A DNA stretch of 35,918 nt, taken from contig DZBJ01000023.1 of the NCBI GenBank assembly GCA_022736275.1, positions 12,154 through 48,071 on the forward strand, written 5' to 3'. The notes beneath the pieces are model-generated. The model did no database searches. It had not been told where the DNA came from and saw only the letters and a list, made by a program, of their open reading frames with translations. Numbering within the stretch: the stretch's first letter is position 1; each line of letters begins with the position of its first letter. The position numbers and the translations under genes were made by a program. This document shows, in pieces, positions 25,080 through 34,012 of this stretch. The stretch is from Rikenella microfusus. GTDB taxonomy: Bacteria; Bacteroidota; Bacteroidia; Bacteroidales; VadinHA17.

Positions 25080-26591
25080 ATGAAAAGGACAATTACCATT
25101 ACGACGATCATTGTTGCAGTAGCAGTTATTTTAATGATTGTGATAAGCAGGATTGCAGGTAAGGAAGATCTTAGTGTACTTTTTACCGAGGTAAAAAAAG
25201 GAGATTTTGAAGTAGTTGTGACAACCACAGGGGAACTACAGGCGGAGGTGTCACTTGACATCAAGGCGCCTGAAGGTCTGTCGAGCCGTAACATGAGATT
25301 TGGTGGCATAAAGATACAGGATCTCGTTCCGGAAGGGACGGAAGTAAAGGAGGGCGATTATGTTGCCACACTTGACCGTTCAAGCGTTGACAATACTCTG
25401 AAGGATGAGCTCGACAGGCAGGAGCAGCTTGAGACGGAATTGCTTAAAAAGCAGCTTGACACAACCATCAGCCTTGCAAACCTCAGAGATGATATTCTCA
25501 ACCTTAAGTTCAATCTTGAAGAAGCGGAAATTACTCTGGAGCAGTCGAAGTATGAACCTCCGACAACCATCAGACAGGCAAGGATTACACTTGACAAGGC
25601 CGAGAGATCCTATGAGCAGGCGGTTAGCAACTATGACCTGAAGGTACGACAGGCAAGGGCTGATATAAAAGACACTGAGCTGCAGCTGACCAAACAAAGA
25701 CGAAAAGTTGAGGAAATGCAGAGTATTATTCAGAAGTTCGAAATCATAGCACCAGCAGACGGCATGGTTATCTATAAGCGTGAATGGGGCGGGGCAAAAC
25801 GAAAAGTAGGTTCCGAGGTGAATGCCTGGGATCCGGTAGTCGCCACACTCCCCGATCTGTCATCAATGATCTCCAAGACTTATGTGAATGAGATTGATGT
25901 AAGCAAGGTAAAGGCAGGGCAGAAGGTAAGGCTCTCCGTTGATGCATTCCCTGATAAAACATATACAGGGACTGTTGTCAGCGTGGCCAATATCGGTGAG
26001 CAGCTGCCCAACACAGATGCAAAGGTGTTTGAGGTCATTACCAAGGTTGACGGCTCCGATCCCATCCTCAGGCCATCAATGACCACCGGCAACCAGATAA
26101 TCACCAAAACTTTCACCGATGTTATCTACATTCCTCTTGAAACTGTTTTTGCCACGGCTGACAGTATACCTTTTGTATATAAGAAGGATGGCTCGCGCCA
26201 GGTGGTAATGCTTGGTGAATCAAATGAGAATGACGTGATTGTTGAGCAGGGTCTTGAGAAGGGCGATAAGCTCTATCTTACCATACCGGAAGAATCAGAA
26301 AAGTTCAAGATGCAAGGTGAGGAGCTCATCGCCGGCATCAGGGAGCGCAAAAGGCAACAGCTTGAGGAGGAGAAAGGCAGACAGAACGCTGGTCCGCGTG
26401 CGGGAACAATGCCTGCAAACATGACCCCTGAACAGATGCGTGAGTACCTGCAAAACCTGACCCCGGAGCAGCGTGAGGCAATGCGGCAGATGAGGGGTAC
26501 CGGAGGACAAGGAATGGGACAGGGAAGACCCGCAGGCACCACGACGGACACAACTGCGACGCAGAGACGGGTGGTTATCCGCAACCAGTAG
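25080..26591 (+). CDS. HlyD/MacA-type periplasmic adaptor of an efflux system
   Basis: A 503-residue membrane-fusion protein that would bridge the inner-membrane permease and TolC. An N-terminal TM (about 5-22) is followed by a lipoyl/barrel half (FEVVVTTTGELQAE ... EGDYVATLDRS), a coiled-coil hairpin (about 105-215), the second lipoyl half (FEIIAPADGMVIYKREWGG, near 220) and a beta-barrel region (YVNEIDVSKVKAGQKVRLSVDAFP). The C-terminal about 60 residues are unusual: charged, then Gln/Met/Gly-rich, with MTPEQ at 448 and LTPEQ at 460, echoing the LTxxQ motif of Spy/CpxP periplasmic proteins. First gene of a three-gene operon; the permease starts 41 bases later. Confidence 0.9.
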   Translation: MKRTITITTIIVAVAVILMIVISRIAGKEDLSVLFTEVKKGDFEVVVTTTGELQAEVSLDIKAPEGLSSRNMRFGGIKIQDLVPEGTEVKEGDYVATLDRSSVDNTLKDELDRQEQLETELLKKQLDTTISLANLRDDILNLKFNLEEAEITLEQSKYEPPTTIRQARITLDKAERSYEQAVSNYDLKVRQARADIKDTELQLTKQRRKVEEMQSIIQKFEIIAPADGMVIYKREWGGAKRKVGSEVNAWDPVVATLPDLSSMISKTYVNEIDVSKVKAGQKVRLSVDAFPDKTYTGTVVSVANIGEQLPNTDAKVFEVITKVDGSDPILRPSMTTGNQIITKTFTDVIYIPLETVFATADSIPFVYKKDGSRQVVMLGESNENDVIVEQGLEKGDKLYLTIPEESEKFKMQGEELIAGIRERKRQQLEEEKGRQNAGPRAGTMPANMTPEQMREYLQNLTPEQREAMRQMRGTGGQGMGQGRPAGTTTDTTATQRRVVIRNQ

Positions 26592-26632
26592 CTCCGTTCG
26601 GAATTAAATGAGGCAAATAACGAAGGAATAAT

Positions 26633-27997
26633 ATGTTCAAGAGATACGGCCACGACATACGCATCGCTGTTGAGTCGATCGTGTCAAACAAGCTGAAGTC
26701 AGTACTTACCGCTCTCGGCATTATCTTCGGGGTGGCTGCTGTCATCAGCATGCTGGCGATAGGCAAGGGGGCTCAGCAGGAGATACTTGACCAGATAAAA
26801 ATGGTAGGTGTGAATAACATACTGATCAGCCCGATTGTTCAGGAGAAGGAGACAGACAGCGAGGAAGCTGAAAAACAACTGAACAAATTCTCAAGGGGAC
26901 TGACCCTGCTGGATGTGGAAGCAATCCGCAGCAGTCTCCCTTCAGTAAAAAGAATCAGTCCCGAGATCTCCTTCAACTCCACCATAGTGCTCAGTGGCAT
27001 GAGATATACCGCCAAGCTGGTCGGAGTATCCAATGACTACTTCGAATTATATAACCTTCCGTTGTATCAGGGGGTCTTTTTCAACGATTACCAGGAAGCC
27101 CACGGCATACAGGTTTGCATAATAGGCGCAAATATAAGGGCCAAATTTTTCAGCCAGGTTGATCCTATCGGACAGTACCTCAAGTTTGACAATGTATGGC
27201 TTAAGGTCATTGGCGTGCTTGAGAAAACAAACGTCTCACTAACGGGATTCGAAGAGCAGGGGGTGAACGTATACAATGACAATGTGTACATACCAATCAA
27301 AACAATGCTGATGAGGTATCAGAACAGGGCCCTTGTCAATACCAAGCTTGCCACGGAAGCCACCTCGATGCAGATCTTCGGGGGAGGCGGACATATGGGG
27401 AGGGTCATCGTGAGCAGCTCCAGCGCATCAACCAGTGAGACCAACTATAATCAGCTTGACAAGATAGTTGTGCAGGTGCATGAGACGGAGCAACTCACAC
27501 CTACTACCGAAGTGCTCAGCAGGATGATGCTGAGGAGACATACGGGGGTCAAGGACTTTGAGATAACGGTTCCCGAGTTATTGCTTAAGCAGCAGCAGCG
27601 AACCAAGGACATTTTCAATATCGTTCTCGGAGCCATAGCGAGCATCTCATTGATAGTGGGAGGCATAGGAATCATGAATATCATGTTCGCCTCGGTGATG
27701 GAGAGGATAAAGGAGATCGGCACCAGGATGGCTATTGGCGCCAAGAAGATGGACATTGTGGTGCAGTTCCTCTCGGAGGCCGTGCTGATAAGTGTCACCG
27801 GCGGATTTATCGGTGTTTTCATCGGGATAATACTCTCTGTCGCCATCCAGGAAATAGCCGGCATTACAACCATTATTTCGTTATTCTCCGTTGTTGTGGC
27901 CTTCGGCGTCTCAGCTGCGGTAGGGGTAATTTTCGGGTATTCACCCGCAAAGAGAGCCTCCGAAAGAGATCCGATCGAGTCGCTTCGTTATGAATAA
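26633..27997 (+). CDS. MacB/FtsX-type ABC transporter permease (no ATPase domain)
   Basis: A 454-residue permease. An N-terminal TM (about 20-42, LTALGIIFGVAAVISMLAIG) is followed by a large periplasmic MacB_PCD domain (about 50-320) and three C-terminal TMs in the FtsX domain (FNIVLGAIASISLIVGGIGIMNIMF, AVLISVTGGFIGVFIGIILSV and SLFSVVVAFGVSAAVGVIFGY). The cytoplasmic loop has ERIKEIGTRMAIGAKKMDI, and the end ASERDPIESLRYE is typical. Classical MacB carries its own N-terminal ATPase; here it is missing and no ATPase is present in the operon. A separate subunit must energise it. The only candidate in view is the LolD-type ATPase at 33217. TolC follows 9 bases later. Confidence 0.92.
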   Translation: MFKRYGHDIRIAVESIVSNKLKSVLTALGIIFGVAAVISMLAIGKGAQQEILDQIKMVGVNNILISPIVQEKETDSEEAEKQLNKFSRGLTLLDVEAIRSSLPSVKRISPEISFNSTIVLSGMRYTAKLVGVSNDYFELYNLPLYQGVFFNDYQEAHGIQVCIIGANIRAKFFSQVDPIGQYLKFDNVWLKVIGVLEKTNVSLTGFEEQGVNVYNDNVYIPIKTMLMRYQNRALVNTKLATEATSMQIFGGGGHMGRVIVSSSSASTSETNYNQLDKIVVQVHETEQLTPTTEVLSRMMLRRHTGVKDFEITVPELLLKQQQRTKDIFNIVLGAIASISLIVGGIGIMNIMFASVMERIKEIGTRMAIGAKKMDIVVQFLSEAVLISVTGGFIGVFIGIILSVAIQEIAGITTIISLFSVVVAFGVSAAVGVIFGYSPAKRASERDPIESLRYE

Positions 27998-28006
27998 TCC
28001 AGTGTT

Positions 28007-29488
28007 ATGAAAAGAGTAAAATTAGTTTTAATAATCATTCTTTTAGTCACTATAACTCCGGTTCTCAACTCACAGGAGATAAGGCAACTGACATTTGATG
28101 AAGTTATATCGCTGGCTGCTGAGCAGTCGCCCAATGCCCTGATGGCCAAGCACAGGTTCCGCGCGAGTTACTGGCAATACAGGACCTTCGTGGCTGAGTA
28201 CAGGCCAATGCTCTCTCTTAACGGGACCGTTCCCAACTACAGCAGTGCCTACAACAGGGTATGGAACTCATCGACACAGGAGTACGAATATGTGGCTGTA
28301 AATGTCCTCCAGACGCAGGGCTCGCTTTCTCTTACCCAGAATATCGGACCCACAGGCGGAACCATCTCACTTAACTCAGATATTACCCATGAGGTTGATT
28401 TTGAGCGCGATTCATACAAATACATAACATCTCCGCTGAATATTATTCTCACCCAGCCAATCCTCAGGTACAATGAGCTCAAGTGGCAGAAAAAGATTGA
28501 GCCTCTCAAGTATGAAGAGGCGCGCAAGACTTATCTGCGTGAGGTCGAGAATGTCCGTATTATGGCTGTACAGAATTTTTTCAGTCTGGCTCTCGCTCAG
28601 ATAAACAGGGAGATTGCAGAGACCAACATGCAAAATGCCGACACTCTCTACCAGATAGCAAAAGGGCGTTACAATCTTGGAACCATTGCAGAAGACGAAC
28701 TGCTTCAGCTGGAGCTGTCATACCTCAATGCAGGAACTGCAATTAACGAGTCTGAGATCAACCTGCGTGACCGCGAGATCAGGCTTCGTTCATTCCTTGG
28801 ATTTAACCAGAATGTCAGGCTCGAGCTGCTTATTCCAAGCTACATACCTGAGCTTGAGGTTGAGGTGGCTGAGGTGATGAAGCTTGCCGAAGAGAACAAT
28901 CCAGACCTGATAGCCCTTGAGAGACAGCTTGTTGAGGCGCAGAGCTCAGTAGCGCAGGCTAAGGCAGAGAAGGGTCTGAATGCAAACCTCTCCGCCTCCT
29001 ACGGTCTGCGCGATCAGGACCCTGACTTCAATCTGGCCTATTCAAATCCGGACAGGCAGCAGAGCGTCAGGCTTGGCTTTTCAATGCCAATACTTGACTG
29101 GGGTCTGGGACGCGGAAGGTACAAGATGGCACGTTCGAGCCAGGAGCTGACTCAGGTTCAGGTGGAACAGTCACGCATCGACTTTGAACAGAACCTCATG
29201 CTCGATGTCCAGCAGTTCAACCTGCAGGATGACCAGGTGAAAATAGCTGCCAAATCAGACACTGTGGCAGCCAAAATGTATGAGGTGACCAAACAGAGAT
29301 TCCTCATTGGAAGGATTGACGTGCTTGAGCTTAACAATGCAGACACCAAGAAAGACCAGAACAAACGGAGCTACATTCAGGCACTCAGTAACTACTGGGT
29401 ATATTTCTTTAATATGCGGTCTCTCACCCTTTATGATTTTCTGAACAGGAAACCTTTGGAAACCGACTTTGAGAAGCTGGTTGAATAG
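28007..29488 (+). CDS. TolC family outer-membrane efflux protein
   Basis: A 493-residue outer-membrane channel. Signal peptide residues 1-22 (LVLIIILLVTITPVLNS then Q). The duplicated helical-hairpin layout of the OEP family is visible: LTFDEVISLAAEQSPNALMAKHRF at the start, RYNLGTIAEDELLQLELSYLNA in the middle, a second half beginning AEENNPDLIALERQLVEAQSSVAQAKAEKGLN and LGFSMPILDWGLGRGRYKMARSS, and RFLIGRIDVLELNNADTKKDQ near the end. It completes a tripartite adaptor-permease-channel system and is followed by an intrinsic terminator. Substrate is unknown. Confidence 0.93.
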   Translation: MKRVKLVLIIILLVTITPVLNSQEIRQLTFDEVISLAAEQSPNALMAKHRFRASYWQYRTFVAEYRPMLSLNGTVPNYSSAYNRVWNSSTQEYEYVAVNVLQTQGSLSLTQNIGPTGGTISLNSDITHEVDFERDSYKYITSPLNIILTQPILRYNELKWQKKIEPLKYEEARKTYLREVENVRIMAVQNFFSLALAQINREIAETNMQNADTLYQIAKGRYNLGTIAEDELLQLELSYLNAGTAINESEINLRDREIRLRSFLGFNQNVRLELLIPSYIPELEVEVAEVMKLAEENNPDLIALERQLVEAQSSVAQAKAEKGLNANLSASYGLRDQDPDFNLAYSNPDRQQSVRLGFSMPILDWGLGRGRYKMARSSQELTQVQVEQSRIDFEQNLMLDVQQFNLQDDQVKIAAKSDTVAAKMYEVTKQRFLIGRIDVLELNNADTKKDQNKRSYIQALSNYWVYFFNMRSLTLYDFLNRKPLETDFEKLVE

Positions 29489-29510
29489 CTGAAAACAGCA
29501 CAGTTCAGGA

Positions 29511-29542
29511 CTGCCGGCCCATGCCGGCAGTTTTACTTTTTT
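29511..29542 (+). terminator. Rho-independent terminator after the efflux operon
   Basis: Perfect 8-base stem CTGCCGGC / GCCGGCAG (29511-29518 and 29523-29530) with a CCAT loop, followed by a T-rich tract interrupted by AC (to 29542). It lies 23 bases after the TolC stop and upstream of the secDF promoter. Confidence 0.85.
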
Positions 29543-29569
29543 ATAATATGCTTTAAGAAAATAAAGTTT

Positions 29570-29577
29570 TATATTTG
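29570..29577 (+). promoter_or_regulatory. -7 promoter element for secDF
   Basis: Reads TATATTTG, an exact TAnnTTTG match, located between the upstream terminator and secDF and giving a leader of about 50 bases. The -33 position shows only T-rich sequence. Confidence 0.6.
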
Positions 29578-29634
29578 CGCCTCGTATTATTTAAGCTAAT
29601 CATACACAACCATTAAATTTAAAAGCGGATACAG

Positions 29635-32600
29635 ATGCAGAATAAAGGTTTAATTACAGCTCTGGCTATTGCCCTGACCCTTGTTTGCGTTTACCAGCTC
29701 TCTTTCACGGTTGCTTCATACAAGGTGAAGAAAGAGGCCAGGGAATATGCGGCAGGAGATATGAACAAAGAGGTGGCTTATATTGATTCAGTCGCCTCGT
29801 TGCCAAAGGATCAGTGGGGATTCATTGGCAATACCTATAAGCAGGTGCAGTCAAAGGAGCTCAACCTGGGTCTTGACCTGAAGGGCGGTATGAACGTTGT
29901 ACTTGAGATCTCGGTTGATGATATTATAAGGGCTCTTTCCAACTACAGCACCGACAAGACATTCAATGAAGCCCTGGCCCTGGCAAAACGAAAACAGCTG
30001 GATGGGAGTAATGAAGACTATATCACTTTGTTCATAAGGTCATTCGAGGAAACAGATCCCAATGGCAGGCTGGCAGCAATTTTTGGTACTGTGGAGCTGA
30101 AAGACCGCATCAACTTCAACTCCACCAACGCCGATGTTCAGAAGGTACTTGAAGAGGAGACAAACGCTGCTATTGACAACGCTTTCAACGTATTGAGAAA
30201 CAGAATAGACCGTTTTGGCGTTGTTCAGCCCAATATTTCGCAGTTGCAGCCCCGCGGCCGTATCCTGGTTGAACTGCCGGGTGTCAAAGACCCGCAGAGG
30301 GTACGTGACCTCCTGCAGGGAACGGCTAACCTCGAATTCTGGGAGACATATGAAAACTCTGAGGTGATAGGTTACCTGATGCAGGCGAATGATTTTCTCA
30401 AGTCGATACAGCCCGCTGAGACCGTGACTTCTGAGACTGCTCTGACTGACAGCATTGCCCCGGCAGACACCACAGTCTCCGGTGACAGGTCTCTTCTCGA
30501 CATGGTCAGCAGTGACACAGCAACTGCCTCCGAGGCATCGACCCTTGAGGAGTTCACCCGTCAGAACCCGCTCTTCGGAGTCCTGAGGCCGAATGTGGGT
30601 CAGGACGGACAGCCGGTGCCGGGCAGTCTTATCGGCTTCACTGCCGGCAAAGACACCGCAAAGGTGAACAATCACCTGTCAATGAACCAGGTGAGGGCGC
30701 TCCTGCCCAGGGAACTGAAGTTCTACTGGAGCCAGAATCCTTACAAATACGATGAGACCAACACGCTCTATGAGCTGCATGCCATTAAGGTCTCGACGCG
30801 TGACGGCCGCGCACCCCTGACGGGTGATGTTGTTACCGGAGCCCGTCCGTCAACCGGGGTGACAGGTTCTGACATCAAGGTCGATTTTTCAATGAACGGT
30901 GAAGGTGCGAAGATATGGCAGCGCATGACCCGTGAGAATATAGGTCGCTGCATTGCAGTGGTGCTTGATGACTACGTGAGATCCTACCCGCGAGTCCAGA
31001 ATGAGATTGCAGGCGGGAATACCGAGATTACCGGCGACTTCACCCTTGAGGAGGCTGAAGACCTTGCCAACATCCTCAAATCAGGGAAGATGCCTGCTCC
31101 TGCCCGTATCATCCAGGATACCGTTGTGGGCCCCACCCTTGGTAAAGAGGCAATCAGCAACGGCATGAAGTCATTCATCATCGCCTTCATCATTGTTCTC
31201 TTATATATGATTTTCTATTACAGCCGCTCGGCTGGACTTGTGGCGGACGTTGCCATGACTGTCAACCTCTTCTTCATGATGGGTGTGCTGGTATCACTGA
31301 ATGCCGTTCTGACACTGCCCGGTATTGCAGGTATCGTACTGACCATCGGTATGTCGGTAGATGCCAACGTGCTCATCTTCGAGAGGATCAAGGAGGAGCT
31401 TCGGGGCGGCAAGGGCGTTAAGCAGGCCATTGCCGACGGCTACAAGGGGGCCTCGTCCGCTATCATAGACAGTAACCTTACCACGCTTGTTACCGGTGTC
31501 ATACTTTACTACTTCGGCACAGGTCCCATCAAGGGTTTTGCTTCGACCCTGGTTATAGGTATCATCACGTCACTCTTCTCGGCTGTGCTTATCTCACGCC
31601 TTATATATGAGTGGCTGCTGAAAAAGAATACCAATCTTAAATTCTCGGCTCCCTATACACAAAACTTCATGGCCAACATGAAGATAGACTTTGTTGATTT
31701 AAGGAAGTACGGATACATCTTCTCAATCGCACTCACCATACTCAGCATAGTGACTCTTTCAACAAAGGGACTGAGCAAGGGTATCGATTTCACCGGCGGA
31801 CGCAATTACGTTGTCAGGTTTGAACAGCCCGTCAACACTGTGGATATTTCCAATATGCTCTCTGATGAACTTGGAAGTGACCCGCTGGTTGTGACCTTCG
31901 GATCTGAGAACCAGGTTAAGATCAGCACCAAGTACAAGGTGGATGATCCGAGTGCCACAGCCGAGGTAAACAGTCTGATATATAACGGGCTGAAGGAGCT
32001 TCTCCCGGGCGTTGACCAGACCACCTTCGTGAATGAGTACATCGTCAGTTCCGAAACCGTGGGGCCCACCATCGCAAAGGACCAGGCCTCCAAGGCAATC
32101 TGGGCTATAGGACTTGCCCTGGTTGGCATGTTCCTCTACATATTTATCAGGTTCCGCAAATGGCAGTACGGGGTTGGCTCAGTGGTTGCACTGGCACACG
32201 ACGTCATAATCGTGCTGGGCCTCTATTCAATACTGCAGGGAATCATGCCCTTCTCTATGGACATCGACCAGGCGTTCATTGCGGCCATACTGACAGTGGT
32301 GGGTTATTCACTCAATGACACCGTGGTTATCTTTGACAGGATAAGGGAGTATCTGCCCATCTACAGGAAGAGGTCCACCAAGGAGGTATATAACATGGCT
32401 CTGAACAGCACCCTGGCCAGAACACTCAACACCGGTATGGCAACCATATTCGTCCTGATTGTGATCTTCATTTTCGGAGGGGAGGTGATCAGAGGATTTA
32501 TATTCGCCCTCCTCTTCGGGATCGTCTTCGGTACCTATTCGTCACTTTTCATCTCAACCCCTGTGCTCTACGAAACCACAAAGAGAAAGGGAGCTGACAG

Positions 32601-32646
32601 CGATGCCGGCACTGCTGAGCCAGAAAAGAAAAAGATAGCCGGTTAA
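29635..32646 (+). CDS. secDF: Fused protein-export subunit SecDF
   Basis: A 1003-residue fusion of SecD and SecF, the proton-driven accessory complex that pulls exported proteins through SecYEG. SecD half: TM1 (about 8-26), periplasmic P1 with LGLDLKGGMNVVLEIS, TGSDIKVDFSMNGEGAKIW and FTLEEAEDLANILKSGKMPAPARI, then five TMs including GIAGIVLTIGMSVDANVLIFERIKEEL. SecF half begins near residue 675 (MKIDFVDLRKYGYIFSIAL) with KGIDFTGGRNYVVRF, AHDVIIVLGLYSI and VVGYSLNDTVVIFDRIRE. A Ser/Thr-rich stretch (about 261-300) is inserted in the SecD periplasmic domain. It has its own promoter and terminator, so it is a single-gene unit. Fusion and length are usual for Bacteroidota. Confidence 0.97.
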   Translation: MQNKGLITALAIALTLVCVYQLSFTVASYKVKKEAREYAAGDMNKEVAYIDSVASLPKDQWGFIGNTYKQVQSKELNLGLDLKGGMNVVLEISVDDIIRALSNYSTDKTFNEALALAKRKQLDGSNEDYITLFIRSFEETDPNGRLAAIFGTVELKDRINFNSTNADVQKVLEEETNAAIDNAFNVLRNRIDRFGVVQPNISQLQPRGRILVELPGVKDPQRVRDLLQGTANLEFWETYENSEVIGYLMQANDFLKSIQPAETVTSETALTDSIAPADTTVSGDRSLLDMVSSDTATASEASTLEEFTRQNPLFGVLRPNVGQDGQPVPGSLIGFTAGKDTAKVNNHLSMNQVRALLPRELKFYWSQNPYKYDETNTLYELHAIKVSTRDGRAPLTGDVVTGARPSTGVTGSDIKVDFSMNGEGAKIWQRMTRENIGRCIAVVLDDYVRSYPRVQNEIAGGNTEITGDFTLEEAEDLANILKSGKMPAPARIIQDTVVGPTLGKEAISNGMKSFIIAFIIVLLYMIFYYSRSAGLVADVAMTVNLFFMMGVLVSLNAVLTLPGIAGIVLTIGMSVDANVLIFERIKEELRGGKGVKQAIADGYKGASSAIIDSNLTTLVTGVILYYFGTGPIKGFASTLVIGIITSLFSAVLISRLIYEWLLKKNTNLKFSAPYTQNFMANMKIDFVDLRKYGYIFSIALTILSIVTLSTKGLSKGIDFTGGRNYVVRFEQPVNTVDISNMLSDELGSDPLVVTFGSENQVKISTKYKVDDPSATAEVNSLIYNGLKELLPGVDQTTFVNEYIVSSETVGPTIAKDQASKAIWAIGLALVGMFLYIFIRFRKWQYGVGSVVALAHDVIIVLGLYSILQGIMPFSMDIDQAFIAAILTVVGYSLNDTVVIFDRIREYLPIYRKRSTKEVYNMALNSTLARTLNTGMATIFVLIVIFIFGGEVIRGFIFALLFGIVFGTYSSLFISTPVLYETTKRKGADSDAGTAEPEKKKIAG

Positions 32647-32657
32647 CGGCATCTGAC

Positions 32658-32695
32658 CTGAGGCTGCCCCGATGAGGCAGCCTCAGTCATTTCTT
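32658..32695 (+). terminator. Probable terminator after secDF
   Basis: Perfect 11-base stem CTGAGGCTGCC / GGCAGCCTCAG (32658-32668 and 32676-32686) with a 7-base loop, 12 bases after the stop. The following tract (TCATTTCTT) is only moderately T-rich, so termination may be incomplete. Confidence 0.75.
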
Positions 32696-32728
32696 GGCAC
32701 ACCCCTCCCGTTTTTTATTATTCTTTAG

Positions 32729-32736
32729 TACCTTTG
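32729..32736 (+). promoter_or_regulatory. -7 promoter element for tatA-like - lolD pair
   Basis: Reads TACCTTTG, an exact TAnnTTTG match, with a T-run about 11-17 bases upstream. Transcription would start near 32743. The possible GTG start at 32747 would then be almost leaderless, favouring ATG 32759 or 32765. Confidence 0.6.
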
Positions 32737-32758
32737 CCGGGCAGTTGTGAACAGGTAT

Positions 32759-33220
32759 ATGGGAATGCTACTCTTCATAAGCGGACAGGAAATAATTATC
32801 ATTCTGATAGTTATTCTGATCCTCTTTGGCGCTGACAAACTCCCGGAGATAGCCCGTACCATGGGCAAGGGCATGCGGGAGGTGAGGAAAGCCACTGATG
32901 AAATCAAGAGGGAGTTTGATGAGAGCACCCAGGATATCCGGAAAGACATCAGCGATGTCACTGACTCGGTCAGGCGGGATATCAATGACGTCAAAGAGAG
33001 TGTGACCCGGGAAGTCAACGATGTCACAGAGAGCGTGACCCGCGAGGTTAACGATGTTGCAGAAAGTGTGAACCGGGAGGTCTCTGATGTGACGGACAGT
33101 GTTAACTACGAAGTAAATGAAGTGGCTGATGACGTGCACAAGGATTTCAAAGAAGCCGCGTCGCCGCTCTCAGACGAGATAAATGACACTGCGAGTGATA
33201 TAAACAAGGAGGTTCAATGA
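32759..33220 (+). CDS. TatA/B-like twin-arginine translocase subunit with long repeat tail
   Basis: A 153-residue protein from ATG 32759 (alternatives GTG 32747 and ATG 32765; [11 protein letters not shown] resembles Bacteroidota TatA starts). One TM ([14 protein letters not shown]) is followed by the conserved hinge and amphipathic helix [23 protein letters not shown], as in TatA/TatB, which with TatC export folded proteins. TatA usually ends after about 60-80 residues; here a further about 90 residues form six 11-residue repeats (DVxESVxREVN type) and a charged end. TatC is not in the window. The stop overlaps the next ATG (ATGA), coupling it to the LolD-type ATPase. Whether it works as TatA, TatB or something else is open. 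Confidence 0.82.
   Translation: MGMLLFISGQEIIIILIVILILFGADKLPEIARTMGKGMREVRKATDEIKREFDESTQDIRKDISDVTDSVRRDINDVKESVTREVNDVTESVTREVNDVAESVNREVSDVTDSVNYEVNEVADDVHKDFKEAASPLSDEINDTASDINKEVQ
32954..33151 (+). repeat. Six 33-base (11-residue) tandem repeats in the TatA-like gene
   Basis: Repeat units in order: [77 protein letters not shown] just before looks like a worn seventh. Val at fixed positions plus alternating acidic and basic residues predicts a hendecad amphipathic helix. DNA copies are similar but not identical. Confidence 0.88.
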
Positions 33221-33870
33221 TCAAGGCAACCGGCATTCTCAAGTCATATGGTGATCTGAAGGTGCTCAAGGGGATCAACCTTGAGGTAAAGGAGAAGGAG
33301 GTTGTGGCCATCGTTGGTGCAAGCGGCGCCGGAAAAACAACATTGCTGCATATCATAGGCACCCTTGACAGGCCTGACGGCGGTACGGTGCTGTATCATG
33401 GGCAGGATGCGGGGTCACTCTCTCAGCGTGCGCTGGCAGCATTCAGAAACCGCAACATCGGCTTTGTTTTCCAGTTTCACCAGTTGCTGCCGGAGTTCAC
33501 TGCACTTGAAAATGTGTGTATCCCGGCGCTGATAGCCGGTAAATCGCGTGCCGAGGCCGGGACAAAAGCTTCAGAGCTGCTGGCGTTTCTGGGATTGAGC
33601 GACAGGCTTGACCACAAGCCGTCACAGCTCAGCGGCGGCGAGCAGCAGCGTGTGGCGGTGGCCCGCGCCATAGTCAACAGTCCCTCCCTGATCCTGGCAG
33701 ACGAGCCATCCGGTAACCTCGATACTGAGAACAAAACAGAGCTTCATAAACTGTTTTTCAGGCTGCGTGACACCTTCGGCCATACTTTCATTATCGTGAC
33801 ACATGATCCTCAACTGGCCGCCATGTCTGACAGAACCATACGGATAAAGGACGGACTGATCACCAGTTGA
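33217..33870 (+). CDS. LolD-type ABC transporter ATPase
   Basis: A 217-residue ATP-binding subunit of the LolD/MacB-type (o228) family. Walker A GASGAGKT (residues 34-41), Q-loop in [18 protein letters not shown], signature [15 protein letters not shown] (from 138), Walker [13 protein letters not shown] (from about 159) and H-loop IIVTHD. LolD works with LolC/E to release lipoproteins from the inner membrane; relatives energise MacB-like permeases encoded separately. No permease is adjacent, so it could serve LolCE-like proteins elsewhere or the ATPase-less permease at 26633. Start overlaps the TatA-like stop (ATGA). Confidence 0.92.
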   Translation: MIKATGILKSYGDLKVLKGINLEVKEKEVVAIVGASGAGKTTLLHIIGTLDRPDGGTVLYHGQDAGSLSQRALAAFRNRNIGFVFQFHQLLPEFTALENVCIPALIAGKSRAEAGTKASELLAFLGLSDRLDHKPSQLSGGEQQRVAVARAIVNSPSLILADEPSGNLDTENKTELHKLFFRLRDTFGHTFIIVTHDPQLAAMSDRTIRIKDGLITS

Positions 33871-34012
33871 AGCAGATACGATTCCTTCAGGCAATTATAG
33901 GGTTTCTATAGCTTTCCCTTACTTCTGTACAATAATATATGAAGATAACCTTGACATTAATGCAAATAATGACGATATTTGCCATGACTTTGTTACAAAA
34001 AAATCATATATC
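33871..34012. other. AT-rich intergenic segment before the ATPase gene
   Basis: 142 bases, markedly AT-rich. A weak 5-base hairpin (TATAG/CTATA) lies near 33898-33912. GATATTTG (33975-33982), one mismatch from TAnnTTTG, could be the promoter of the following gene. No attachment-site duplication was recognised within the window. Confidence 0.35.

Noticed and set aside
30040..30675. A 211-codon reverse frame inside secDF
   Set aside because: Shadow of the conserved SecD periplasmic domain; no supporting motif.
32954..33151. 33-base repeats as a regulatory or CRISPR-like array
   Set aside because: The period is a multiple of three, the frame stays open and the variation follows codon constraints, so it is a protein repeat.
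33898..33912. Hairpin as terminator for the LolD-type gene
   Set aside because: Only a 5-base AT-rich stem without a T tract; too weak to call.
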